Positions 25,270 to 33,944 of a stretch of 64,000 bases of DNA are shown here, piece by piece. The notes beneath the pieces are model-generated. The model did no database searches and was not told the origin of the DNA. It saw only the letters and a program-made list of their open reading frames with translations. Position 1 is the first letter of the stretch; every line of letters begins with the position of its first letter. The position numbers were made by a program, and so were the translations under genes. The DNA lies in assembly GCA_000196815.1 (NCBI GenBank), contig FP929003.1, forward strand, positions 3,867,501 to 3,931,500, written 5' to 3'. This DNA comes from Nitrospira defluvii (lineage in GTDB: Bacteria > Nitrospirota > Nitrospiria > Nitrospirales > Nitrospiraceae).

Positions 25270-26232
25270 CTACTCTTTCGTCATCGAGACCTTCATTCCC
25301 GCATCTTCCTTGGCATCCTGCGCGCACCGGAATCCCATCCAATTGATCTTCGTCTTGGGATCGGTGCCGTTCCGCATGGCTGCTCGCATCGTGGTGGTGC
25401 TATCCATCCAACCGCCACCGCGGAAGGCTTTCTGCGTTCCGGTTTCCGGTCCCTTCGGATTCCGACCCGGCGCGGTCTTGTAATAATCCTGGTCGTACCA
25501 ATCGGACACCCACTCGGCCACGTTCCCGATGGTTTGATAGAGACCGTAGGGACTCAGCGCATTCTCGTACTTATCGACGGAAATGATCGGCGGATAGAGC
25601 AACAACCGTTCAGGTCGATCCCGCACCGGCCCGGACAATCCGGTTCTGCCGAAATTGGCCCTGGTCGGACCGGCATATTCGCTGCCCCATGGAAACAGTC
25701 TGCCATCCACTCCACGCGCTGCCTTCTCCCACTCGGCCTCCGTCGGCAACCGCTTCCCCGCCCATTTGCAATAGGCATCGGCGTCATACCAGTTCACATG
25801 CATGATCGGATGATGCGCCATCGTGTCCTGGAAATTACCTCCATCGTACCGCCAGTCCAATTGCGGCAGACGATCCGTGGCGAGGACAAACTTGAGATAC
25901 TCGAGCGCGGTCACTTCGTACTTACCGATCATGAATGCATCCAGATACACGGATCGTTGGGGAATCTCGCTCCGATACGCCAGGCGATCCGTCTTCTTAT
26001 CGCTGCCCATGAGGAATTCGCCGGCCGGAATGAGGACCATTTCCTCCTTGGTCTTCCATTTTGCGACCCGTTCCTGCGCGATTTTCTTGCCTTCTTCCGT
26101 CCACTCGATCACGATGTCTTGTGTATCCAACGCCCGTGCGGCCGGAGCCAGCGCGAACAGCGCGGCTCCGATGACGAGGGCATGCGCCAACCGTGCCCGT
26201 TTCCTTTTGATACCCATGTGCAGTCGTTTCAT
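25270..26232 (-). CDS. Exported SUMF1-fold protein (FGE-sulfatase-like, copy A)
   Basis: Exported protein of 320 residues with a signal peptide ending near AARALDT. The SUMF1/FGE domain is clear: VLIPAGEFLMGSD near 65-77, GKYEVTALEYLKF, KRLPTEAEWEKAARG, GNVAEWVSDWY and GFRCAQD at the end. The catalytic Cys pair of true formylglycine-generating enzymes is absent (FRGGGWMDSTTTMRA in that position), so it is probably not an active FGE. AAGGAGG precedes the ATG at 26232. It follows copy B by 31 bases in the multicopper oxidase cluster. A role in assembling or anchoring that oxidase is inference. Confidence 0.88.
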   Translation of the reverse strand: MKRLHMGIKRKRARLAHALVIGAALFALAPAARALDTQDIVIEWTEEGKKIAQERVAKWKTKEEMVLIPAGEFLMGSDKKTDRLAYRSEIPQRSVYLDAFMIGKYEVTALEYLKFVLATDRLPQLDWRYDGGNFQDTMAHHPIMHVNWYDADAYCKWAGKRLPTEAEWEKAARGVDGRLFPWGSEYAGPTRANFGRTGLSGPVRDRPERLLLYPPIISVDKYENALSPYGLYQTIGNVAEWVSDWYDQDYYKTAPGRNPKGPETGTQKAFRGGGWMDSTTTMRAAMRNGTDPKTKINWMGFRCAQDAKEDAGMKVSMTKE

Positions 26233-26263
26233 CTCTGGCCTCCTTGTTGTCCTGCCGTCACAC

Positions 26264-27196
26264 TCAGCGATCCGCATTCCGTAGAATGCCCGGATCAATG
26301 GACGAAAGCTGACGACCACTCTCGCCCGAGGTTGCGCAACGAAACCCTGTCAAGTAACTCCAGTGATCCAGCCCCCCCGAGTTACGCCCGGCTGAACGGG
26401 CGACCTCGGGATCTTCATTCCATGACCCACCGCGAAATACCTTGTCCTGTCCCGACGCCGGTCCCTGGGGATTGCGGTTCTCTTGCCGCCGGTAATATTC
26501 CGGATCGAACCAGTCTGAGACCCACTCGCTTACATTGCCGGCCAGTTGATGCACGCCGTAAGGACTCACACCGTTATCGTAACGATCCACATTCGCCAGC
26601 GGCGGATACTTGGCCCCGCGTTTCGAACCCGGATGGGCGATGTTGCTCTTGATCCATCCAGCCGGCTCATTGCCCCAGGGAAACATCCGTCCGTCTTCAC
26701 CGCGCGCCGCCTTTTCCCATTCCGCTTCGGTCGGTAAGCGGGCCCCGCGCCACCGGCAATAGGCATCGGCTTCCCGCCAGGAGACGCCGATGACCGGATG
26801 TTTGGCCATCTTGTCCGGAAACGGCTGGGCTCGCCAGTAGTGGGGCCATGCCGCGCCGGCCGCCAGTACGAAGCGCAGATAGTTCACATTGCTGACTTCA
26901 TACCGGTCGATGCTGAACGCATCGACATAGACCTGATGCTGAGGCAGTTCCTGCGGTCCGGCGGCCCGATCAAACTTCGGGTCGCTCCCCATCAGGAATG
27001 GACCGCCCGGCACCGGCACCATCCCGTCCGGCACCTCAGTCAAAGCCAACCGCTCTACATCATCAAGCGGGGACCAGAGCGGCGGCGGCTTCGGCAACTC
27101 ATGGTCGGCGTGGCTCGGCGCAACGGAGCCGAATACCAGCCCGGCGGCAAGGCCCAGCACAAGAGCCGGAATTAAACCAGGTAACCGGATGTCCAT
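26264..27196 (-). CDS. Exported SUMF1-fold protein (FGE-sulfatase-like, copy B)
   Basis: Protein of 310 residues with a signal peptide ending near PSHADHE. The SUMF1 domain hallmarks are MVPVPGGPFLMGSDPKFD, RYEVSNVNYLRFVL, ARLPTEAEWEKAARG, GNVSEWVSDWF and GFRCATS. It lacks the FGE cysteine pair (FRGGSWNEDPEVARSAG there). It is a clear paralogue of the next gene; the two share nearly identical motif order and probably arose by tandem duplication. ATG at 27196 with GGAG upstream. It lies 83 bases after the cupredoxin gene. Confidence 0.88.
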   Translation of the reverse strand: MDIRLPGLIPALVLGLAAGLVFGSVAPSHADHELPKPPPLWSPLDDVERLALTEVPDGMVPVPGGPFLMGSDPKFDRAAGPQELPQHQVYVDAFSIDRYEVSNVNYLRFVLAAGAAWPHYWRAQPFPDKMAKHPVIGVSWREADAYCRWRGARLPTEAEWEKAARGEDGRMFPWGNEPAGWIKSNIAHPGSKRGAKYPPLANVDRYDNGVSPYGVHQLAGNVSEWVSDWFDPEYYRRQENRNPQGPASGQDKVFRGGSWNEDPEVARSAGRNSGGLDHWSYLTGFRCATSGESGRQLSSIDPGILRNADR

Positions 27197-27279
27197 TACA
27201 CGATCACTCCGGACTCACTGATCCATCCGATCAGTGAGTCCACTGATTCACGAACATTTCGGCACGCGCGCGCCCCCAC

Positions 27280-28269
27280 TCAGTGCGCTTGCTTTTGCAG
27301 CAGGGGATCGATTTCCTTCTTCGCTTCCTCGGTCACGTTATAGCGGGTATACGCATGGTCCAGAACCTCATTGGCATACAACCGTCCGGTCGGCGCCGGA
27401 ACTCCGATCGTGGCCTCGACGGTGCCCTTCGGGCCGATGGTGACGGTTTGTTCCGTCGCGGTCCTGATATAGGGATGCCAGATGACCAACTTATAGGTAC
27501 CCGGCGGCACATCGGTCATGGTGAACCGGCCCTGCTCGTCCGTCTTGGCAAAGTATGGATTCGTGATGGCAACGCCCCAGCTCTCCATGTAGGCATGAAA
27601 TCCGCACTGCATGACGAAGATCCGGCGGCCTTTGCTGAGTTTCACCAACTCTTTCATCGGCGGACCGGCCATGTGCTTGTGATACATCCCGGCCTCCGTG
27701 CGATCCTTGAAATTGCGTGGATGCTGCGGATTCATCGGAAGCGGCACGTTGAACAGGACCCGCGCGCCTAAATTCGACGTTTCGTAGGCCTGAATGTCGT
27801 GCATCACGGGGTCCATGTTGACGACGGTGACCGACTGATCGTCCCGCACCACGGTGGTAAACGGCAGGAAGAGGCAATCCTTCGCTTCTATTTGCGGCAC
27901 CTCTTTTTCAGCGAACGCTTTTCCCTTCTCGATCCCCTCCAGATACACGACGACTTCCCGAAACTCGCCTCCCGGACCGACGTTGAACGGTTGCAGAATG
28001 CGCCAACCTTCTCCGTCGGAAATGCGCCCGCAATAGAACGGGTCCGGCAGCGTGGTGAGGTTGTACCCTTTCGGCTTCGGAACCGTCCCCTCCAACTTCA
28101 CGATTCCCGTCAGTGTCCCGCCATCCGATACGCTGACTTCTTCATAGGCCGATACAGGGCTGCTCGCGAGAGACGATGCGAGGGCCACCGTAGCCAATCC
28201 CAAGACCCACCCGAAAGAACTCTTCTTCATCGTCCGCTGTTCACTCTGCATTGTGGTACCCAGTGTCAC
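27280..28269 (-). CDS. Periplasmic cupredoxin-type protein with carboxypeptidase-regulatory-like domain
   Basis: Exported protein of 329 residues counted from a GTG at 28269, which has GAGGAGG six bases upstream; ATG starts at 28251 and 28230 are alternatives. Signal cleavage is near PVSAYEE. A cupredoxin-like region has candidate type-1 copper ligands His157 (VMHDIQAY), Cys222, His225 and Met228 (QCGFHAYM). Residues 236-275 look like a carboxypeptidase-regulatory beta sandwich (EQGRFTMTDVPPGTYKLVIW). It lies between the giant multicopper oxidase and the SUMF1 pair and is a natural candidate electron carrier or copper donor for that oxidase (inference). Confidence 0.78.
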   Translation of the reverse strand: MTLGTTMQSEQRTMKKSSFGWVLGLATVALASSLASSPVSAYEEVSVSDGGTLTGIVKLEGTVPKPKGYNLTTLPDPFYCGRISDGEGWRILQPFNVGPGGEFREVVVYLEGIEKGKAFAEKEVPQIEAKDCLFLPFTTVVRDDQSVTVVNMDPVMHDIQAYETSNLGARVLFNVPLPMNPQHPRNFKDRTEAGMYHKHMAGPPMKELVKLSKGRRIFVMQCGFHAYMESWGVAITNPYFAKTDEQGRFTMTDVPPGTYKLVIWHPYIRTATEQTVTIGPKGTVEATIGVPAPTGRLYANEVLDHAYTRYNVTEEAKKEIDPLLQKQAH

Positions 28270-28369
28270 GTCCGGCCTCCTCTGTGATTGGTCCATGATA
28301 CGATCGACAGATCTCATCGATCATACAAGGAACCCATCACCTAATTCCTCTCCCGAAACTCAAAACGCA

Positions 28370-28406
28370 GATGGGGGAGCTGCGTGATACAGGCAGCTCC
28401 CCCATC
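28370..28406 (-). terminator. Strong hairpin terminator after the multicopper oxidase
   Basis: GATGGGGGAGCTGC (28370-28383) and GCAGCTCCCCCATC (28393-28406) form a perfect 14-bp stem with a nine-base loop. In the minus-strand transcript it is followed by TGCGTTTTGAGTTT, a weak T-rich tail. It sits 26 bases past the oxidase stop and before the cupredoxin gene, so it may reduce but not block read-through into the rest of the cluster. Confidence 0.7.
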
Positions 28407-28431
28407 CGGTGTTACGCCATGACTGACCCGC

Positions 28432-31400
28432 TTACTTCATGGCAGTCGGAATCGCCTGCGGCTCGGGCAGCACTTCAGCTTGACGTGCACCCGCTCCACT
28501 TGCGCTGAGAGGCTGAATTCGCGCATCGCCGGTCGGCAACACGCGCAGATAGCCCCACTGTCCGGACTGCGTGTAGGGCAGCCGTGCATTCGACCACACG
28601 AAGTCGCCCACCTGACGATACGGTCCGCCCGCACCGCCACGGATGAAGACATCGAGGATCTCAGATCCGGCATACTCCACCACGCTGATCATGTCGGCAC
28701 CCGCCATGTACGGCTCGATCGGCCACTCGTGGCCCTCGACGCTGAACATGCCGTTCTGCTCGCTGTTCGCTCCGATCACATGGATACGGAGCGCATCACC
28801 CGCGTGCGCCTCGATCAACGGCGTCACGGGATCTTCGGGCTTATCCACCGCGCAAGGCTGGAAGATTTTGCCCAAGGAGCACCCTTGTTCTTCGCGGAAC
28901 TTGTACGGTTCAGCGCGGTAGTTCACCGACGTCAAACCGGCCACGTTCTGCACGTAGGGCATGAAGGCGGTTCCGATGATGTTGTCCTCATCCTGGAAGA
29001 AGAGGGCCACGTCACGATAGTTCCGCTTTCCGGCATTTTCAGACAAGGTGGTGTCGACGATGACGTCGGCCCGCCATGTATTCTTCTGTGACACATCGGC
29101 ACCGGTGACTGGATCACGATACTGCGATCCCTTCGGCCCGATGACGATCGCGCCGTACAATCCGTTGCGCGGATTGACGACGATGTTACCACCGTCCCAC
29201 ACCAACGACGTCGTTTCCTTGTTTGCAGGATGCGCGTAGTAGGTATAGGTGCGGCTCTCGCCCGGAGCCACGGTCTGATCGCCGGCATTGTTGCCGACAT
29301 TCAAGCCCTGGCTGTCTTTCGGATCGAAGGCCAGGCCCGGCGCAAAGAACGACGCCCGGCTCGCCTTCATCTTGTTCTTCAATTGCACCTTGATGCAATC
29401 GCCCAGATTGGCGCGCAGCGTGAGCGGATTCGGCATCACGTTGCCCGCGACGGTCGCGGCTTCTTCCTCCAGCGCGAAGATCTTGCCTTCCGGCATGGTC
29501 ATTTCGATCTTCCGCTCGAAGTCCACCTCGATCGCATCCGGGGCCTTCGGATTGAGCTTCATCGGGCGATCCAACGCCACGACGTTGAAGCTCTTCACCG
29601 GAGCATCCGACGGACACACGGAATTGGGAGTCGCCGGAATCCCGAGAGGATTGGTCCCCTTGGGCAGCGGCTTCAAGTCCGCCACTTCCTTGTCGAGCAC
29701 GCGGATGATGCCCCATCCACCTTCGGCAAAGTGTGACGTTCTGCCGTTGAAGTGGATGTAGTCGCCCGGCATACCCTGGAATCCACCCGCCTTGGTGACG
29801 AGGTCGTACCGCTCGGCGATCCCGACGTGAATCGAGTTCTTCCGGTTGGCTTCCGGCGCATACCGCTCCGTGAGGAAGGTATGTCCGGCGATCGTCCAGA
29901 CGTGGGATTCGTTCATCAGCTGGTGCAACAGACGGAACACCATGGTGTCGCCCGTGTACGCCCGGAGAAGCGGCGTGCCCGGATCACCGTGGATCGCGCT
30001 GCTGAACAGCTTGGACGTGTCAGGATTGTTGGACAGGCGTTGTGCAAACGGAGCCGCGCGGAAGTTGAACCCGCTGCCGGTCGTGTGCGTGCCGCCGTTG
30101 ATGTACTTGTTCGGCGCATTCAGGATCTTGTCCGGCATCTGGAAGGACACCGTTTTTCCTGCTTCCAACGCCACTTCGATCGGCTGTCCGGGAGGATTGC
30201 CGGCTTCGATGACGTTGACGGTGTGCGGAACCGTGTCGTGGATGGAGACCATCAACTCACGGAAGCTGCCGCTGACACCGGCACCGATCGGCTCGTTGCT
30301 GTGAATGTCCGCGATCGGACCGCTATACACCAACTTGCCGTTCTTCGGATCATGGTAGGTGGATCCGAATGGCTCCACGATCGTCACGCCGAACCCGCCA
30401 TGGGGCCAGGTCGTCGCGCCGAACGCGTGGTCATGCCAGAACACCGTACCCATATCCACGTCCACCCACCACCGATAACGCACAAACTCCGGCGACACGA
30501 GATCGCCCGCCGGGTGATGGTGCTTCAGCGGCTTGAAGAACGTGACGACATCGCCCTTGATTTCCTTGACCCGGGCGACTTCCTGACAGCTCTTATCCCG
30601 CGGCAGTGAGGCCGCCGGATCGTTACCCTTCTCCAAACAATCCATACCGACCATCAACTCGGTGTTGACGTGGAAGGCCGTGGCGCCGGGCGCCATCTGG
30701 ATCTTAACGGAGGTCGCACCAGCTTTTGCTTCACCGGTCAACTTCGCCACCATCGGAGCCGGCAAACCATGCTTGGTCTTCTTCCCCCACATGGTGAACG
30801 GCCGGACCGACATTTCGTACTCCATCCCGGAGATGACACCGTCGGAATTTCCGGTGTCGAACTGGAAGAAGTGGGGATGGATGTTGATCTTGGACGACTG
30901 GAAGTTCGTGTAATCGTCGTCGTCCCACTCGCTGGTCAACAACAAGTCCACGCAGTCATACACGTTGGCGCGGATGACGGCGGGCAGTTTCAGATCGTCA
31001 TTGGCTCTGGTCAAACGCTCTTCTTCGTGAAGGACGTAGATCAGGCCGTCCTTGTCCACCATGGCCGGCTCTTTCCCCTGCTTCTTGGCAAGGGTGATCG
31101 GCATGCGGACAAAGTGGATGTTGTAATGCTTCCGATTGGCGTTGTCAGGGCACAGGCTCCAACGGCCCTGTTCGCCCGGCATCGCCGGCTCGGAGGTCCG
31201 CTCACCGTTTGCATCCTGGTGAATCGGCTCCAACCATGGCGCACCGCTGTGGTTCGCCGAGAACGGCACGCGCTTGCCGAAGTGCGGCTTGAACAACGGC
31301 CAGGCCATTTTCCCTGTCGTCGGATCGAACAGGATCGCCGGTCTGGTGCTGTCATCCCACTTGGCGGCCCATGCATACTTCGGATTCGGGGCAGTGCTCT

Positions 31401-33369
31401 CCCGCTCGCCGCGGGCGATGTTGCCGTCCCACTTCCAGTCCCACACCGTCGAATCGTAGGCCATGATCTGGCCCTTCTCATCGTTGGTGTGGCCCGGTTG
31501 ACCCTGGGCCGGCACGAACATCTCGACCCAATCCTTGATGTTCACGATCACAGGATCGGACTTCCAGTTCGTCTTCTGGCTCTTGTCGACGATCTTGAAG
31601 GTCTTGCCGAACCAGTCGACGGTCGAGCCGATCAACTTATCGGACGAGACACCCTGCTTCATGCGGCCCAAACGATCGGGCAATTCCCGCATATCCGGCA
31701 TCGTGTCGGTGTGCGCATTGCCGACCTGCAACGTATTGTAGAACCGGCCGTACCCCCACATGCCCGCCACATAGTGGTGCGCGACGTGGCAGTGATAGAG
31801 GAATTCGCCGGCCAGGTGCTGACAGCCACCGCCGCCGCACTCCGGCTCCAGGTCAAGGGCCTCAGAGGGACCGACGACTTCGACGTCGACCCGATCCGAC
31901 TTCGTCCGGACCACCGGATATTTCACCGGACCGTCCTGCCCCTTGTACCAGTGCTCTTCCTGATCGGCACGCGGGCTGCGCTGCCAACGGATGGTTCCGC
32001 TGTGGGGATGGTGGGAGTGGAACACTTCGGATCCACCATGGACCAACCGCCACTTGACCGGATCACCGAGGTAGCCGCGGGCCACCGTGGTGGGAGGGTC
32101 ACCGAAGGTGTAGGCGCTGTAGGCCAGCGACTCATCTTCGAAGCCGAAATATTCATGCTGCAAATGCATCTGATCGATACCGAACGGCTCGCTGCGATAG
32201 TTGATCGCGCGGCCACCCGGACGATAGGCGTCCGTCAACGGATCGCGCTGCGGCAAGAAGTCACCCTTCTTGTTCAGCGGCCGGAAAGCTTCGTCGCCGA
32301 TCTCGTGATAGAACAACACGAACTCGCGAAAGTCCGGTCCGGACCCGTTGTCGATCATGACCTGCCATCCGCTGTTGGTATCAGGCGCGGCGCCCGTGCC
32401 GAGCGGATCGAGGTACTTGGAGCCCTTCGGTTCGACGATGAAGGCGCCGAAGAGGCCCAACACCGTCAACTCGCGATCGTGGCTCCAGGAGTGGAACTGA
32501 CGCACACCTTCCTGCATGTTCGGATGGATGTACCACTCGAACTCCTGCGCCTTGCCAGGCGAGACCACCGTGTCCGGATTGGTCGTCGTGGCGGGCTTTC
32601 CAGTGGAGCTCACAATCATGCTTGAGGCTTGGATGACCAAGCTGCCATCCTCGCCTTCCATCTGATTGCGCAGCGTCATCTTGACGCAATCGCCCTGGTT
32701 CGCACGAAGCACCAGCGGCTGAATCGCATCGCCCTGGTTTCCGGTCGTGACGGCTCCGGGATCGAATCCGTCTTTTTCCCGCGCTTCCTTGTTCTTGGTT
32801 TCCTCGGCGCGAACCTTGTCGATCTCCCCGGTATGGACGTACATATACCCGGGATAGAAGTCGAGCCACCGGTTCAAGCTGATTTCGATGTTGATCATCG
32901 ACACGTCGTACTTCTTGACCGGCGCATTGGCGGGACATTTTCCGCCGGACGTCATGACCGGTTCACCCTTCGACGAATCGGAGGCGAGCAGGAAGCTGCT
33001 GCCATCCTGCCCCATATACTGGTGCATCATCGACATTTCGTTGAATGCACCGGAGGTCTGCTGCGCCTTCGCATCCGTCTGCGCCTGCTGTTCCAACTTC
33101 TCCATCAGGCGATGATGCTGCATCTCCATCTTCTCTGCATTCCCGGCACGACCCTCCATGGCGTTTTCCACCACGGTCTGACCCTTCAGGGTCTGGGTCC
33201 AGCCCGGCATGGCGACCGGCGTCGCATGCCCATCATGCGACTGATCGCCCGGACCAGCCGCAAATACCCACGGCGCCGCGAGCAAACTGCCCGAGAGCAG
33301 CGCCGCCTGCAGGCTCAGCATCGCTTTACGACTGATGCGCCTGCGTTTTGACTGCACTGAAGACCTCAT
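28432..33369 (-). CDS. Giant exported multicopper oxidase
   Basis: Protein of 1,645 residues, three times the size of a laccase. The N-terminus KRRRISRKAML with a hydrophobic stretch and AAG fits a Tat-type signal. Many cupredoxin domains are present. Copper motifs: YHCHVAHHYVAGM with His526-Cys527-His528 and the axial Met (type 1 plus type 3 ligands), HPH at 831-833 in NIHPHFFQF, and WHDHAFGATTWPHGG at about 978-992 (His979, His981). A further HSHHPHSGTIRW lies near 455-466. Giant MCOs of this size include the Mn(II) oxidases MnxG and McoA of Pseudomonas; that substrate is a hypothesis here. GGAGGGAGG precedes the ATG, and a sigma54 promoter stands 240 bases upstream. Confidence 0.9.
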   Translation of the reverse strand: MRSSVQSKRRRISRKAMLSLQAALLSGSLLAAPWVFAAGPGDQSHDGHATPVAMPGWTQTLKGQTVVENAMEGRAGNAEKMEMQHHRLMEKLEQQAQTDAKAQQTSGAFNEMSMMHQYMGQDGSSFLLASDSSKGEPVMTSGGKCPANAPVKKYDVSMINIEISLNRWLDFYPGYMYVHTGEIDKVRAEETKNKEAREKDGFDPGAVTTGNQGDAIQPLVLRANQGDCVKMTLRNQMEGEDGSLVIQASSMIVSSTGKPATTTNPDTVVSPGKAQEFEWYIHPNMQEGVRQFHSWSHDRELTVLGLFGAFIVEPKGSKYLDPLGTGAAPDTNSGWQVMIDNGSGPDFREFVLFYHEIGDEAFRPLNKKGDFLPQRDPLTDAYRPGGRAINYRSEPFGIDQMHLQHEYFGFEDESLAYSAYTFGDPPTTVARGYLGDPVKWRLVHGGSEVFHSHHPHSGTIRWQRSPRADQEEHWYKGQDGPVKYPVVRTKSDRVDVEVVGPSEALDLEPECGGGGCQHLAGEFLYHCHVAHHYVAGMWGYGRFYNTLQVGNAHTDTMPDMRELPDRLGRMKQGVSSDKLIGSTVDWFGKTFKIVDKSQKTNWKSDPVIVNIKDWVEMFVPAQGQPGHTNDEKGQIMAYDSTVWDWKWDGNIARGERESTAPNPKYAWAAKWDDSTRPAILFDPTTGKMAWPLFKPHFGKRVPFSANHSGAPWLEPIHQDANGERTSEPAMPGEQGRWSLCPDNANRKHYNIHFVRMPITLAKKQGKEPAMVDKDGLIYVLHEEERLTRANDDLKLPAVIRANVYDCVDLLLTSEWDDDDYTNFQSSKINIHPHFFQFDTGNSDGVISGMEYEMSVRPFTMWGKKTKHGLPAPMVAKLTGEAKAGATSVKIQMAPGATAFHVNTELMVGMDCLEKGNDPAASLPRDKSCQEVARVKEIKGDVVTFFKPLKHHHPAGDLVSPEFVRYRWWVDVDMGTVFWHDHAFGATTWPHGGFGVTIVEPFGSTYHDPKNGKLVYSGPIADIHSNEPIGAGVSGSFRELMVSIHDTVPHTVNVIEAGNPPGQPIEVALEAGKTVSFQMPDKILNAPNKYINGGTHTTGSGFNFRAAPFAQRLSNNPDTSKLFSSAIHGDPGTPLLRAYTGDTMVFRLLHQLMNESHVWTIAGHTFLTERYAPEANRKNSIHVGIAERYDLVTKAGGFQGMPGDYIHFNGRTSHFAEGGWGIIRVLDKEVADLKPLPKGTNPLGIPATPNSVCPSDAPVKSFNVVALDRPMKLNPKAPDAIEVDFERKIEMTMPEGKIFALEEEAATVAGNVMPNPLTLRANLGDCIKVQLKNKMKASRASFFAPGLAFDPKDSQGLNVGNNAGDQTVAPGESRTYTYYAHPANKETTSLVWDGGNIVVNPRNGLYGAIVIGPKGSQYRDPVTGADVSQKNTWRADVIVDTTLSENAGKRNYRDVALFFQDEDNIIGTAFMPYVQNVAGLTSVNYRAEPYKFREEQGCSLGKIFQPCAVDKPEDPVTPLIEAHAGDALRIHVIGANSEQNGMFSVEGHEWPIEPYMAGADMISVVEYAGSEILDVFIRGGAGGPYRQVGDFVWSNARLPYTQSGQWGYLRVLPTGDARIQPLSASGAGARQAEVLPEPQAIPTAMK

Positions 33370-33393
33370 ATGTCGGCCTCCCTCCTTTATAAT

Positions 33394-33411
33394 CCCGCGC
33401 CCTTCCGCGGG
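33394..33411 (-). promoter_or_regulatory. Small hairpin next to the oxidase ribosome site
   Basis: CCCGCG (33394-33399) and CGCGGG (33406-33411) form a 6-bp GC stem with a six-base loop. In the minus-strand mRNA it ends a few bases before AAAGGAGGGAGG, so it could influence access of ribosomes to the oxidase start. Confidence 0.5.
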
Positions 33412-33435
33412 AGTGGTTAAAAAACGTGGTCGTGT

Positions 33436-33594
33436 GACCGGCCTCCGTCAGGCAGGACCCCGGCTCCTCCGGCCTCTCCTTGTTCCCTCCACGAAACGCT
33501 CCCAAAAGGAAAAAGGGCTGGTGAAGGATGTCCTCAAAGTTCGAGGGAGCAGGTCATTCGGAGGCCGGTCCTAATCACCCGCACCTTCACCAGC
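33436..33594 (-). promoter_or_regulatory. Interleaved inverted repeats in the oxidase 5' leader (possible pseudoknot or RNA switch)
   Basis: Two perfect inverted pairs are present. GACCGGCCTCCG (33436-33447) matches CGGAGGCCGGTC (33559-33570), 12 bp. GCTGGTGAAGG (33517-33527) matches CCTTCACCAGC (33584-33594), 11 bp. Their order is B-A-B-A, so both can form together only as a pseudoknot; otherwise they are alternatives. They lie within the predicted leader from the sigma54 promoter at 33608. A translation or termination switch is inferred. Confidence 0.55.
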
Positions 33595-33607
33595 ACTGCC
33601 CAACATC

Positions 33608-33621
33608 GCAATTGATGTGCC
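33608..33621 (-). promoter_or_regulatory. sigma54 (-24/-12) promoter of the multicopper oxidase
   Basis: The minus strand reads GGCAC-ATCAA-TTGC, an exact match to the core GGCAC-N5-TTGC with the invariant GG and GC ten bases apart (the base before GG is G, not T). Transcription would start near 33597, giving a leader of about 228 bases to the ATG at 33369. The next gene upstream encodes a sigma54 activator, which supports it. A short palindrome CTAGG-GGTCGT-CCTAG (33624-33639) lies just upstream of the -24 element. Confidence 0.72.
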
Positions 33622-33944
33622 CCACTAGGGGTCGTCCTAGCCGGACTGAAATCTTCTATATTTTTAAGGTGTTGGAGAGTTATGTAGGAAATTTTGAACC
33701 GGCGTAAAATGCCACAGTTTTCCAGACGATTAGACAACACAACCAGAGGCAGAGATGAACACTTAAAATACAATCACTTAGACTGTCCAAACTGCTGTAC
33801 ATCAAATCGTGGATTTTGGGGCGATACGGGACAGCTTCCCCGGTTAGCGGTTACGAATGGAGAGCCATCGGACTGATCCTGGAGAGAATTAGTATTGACG
33901 CAAGGAGCGGGTGAGGGGCCTAAAAACAGGCTCTCTGAGATGAG

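Noticed and set aside
30670-32625. Plus-strand open frame of 651 codons inside the multicopper oxidase
   Set aside because: Antisense shadow caused by high third-position GC; the copper motifs are all on the minus strand.
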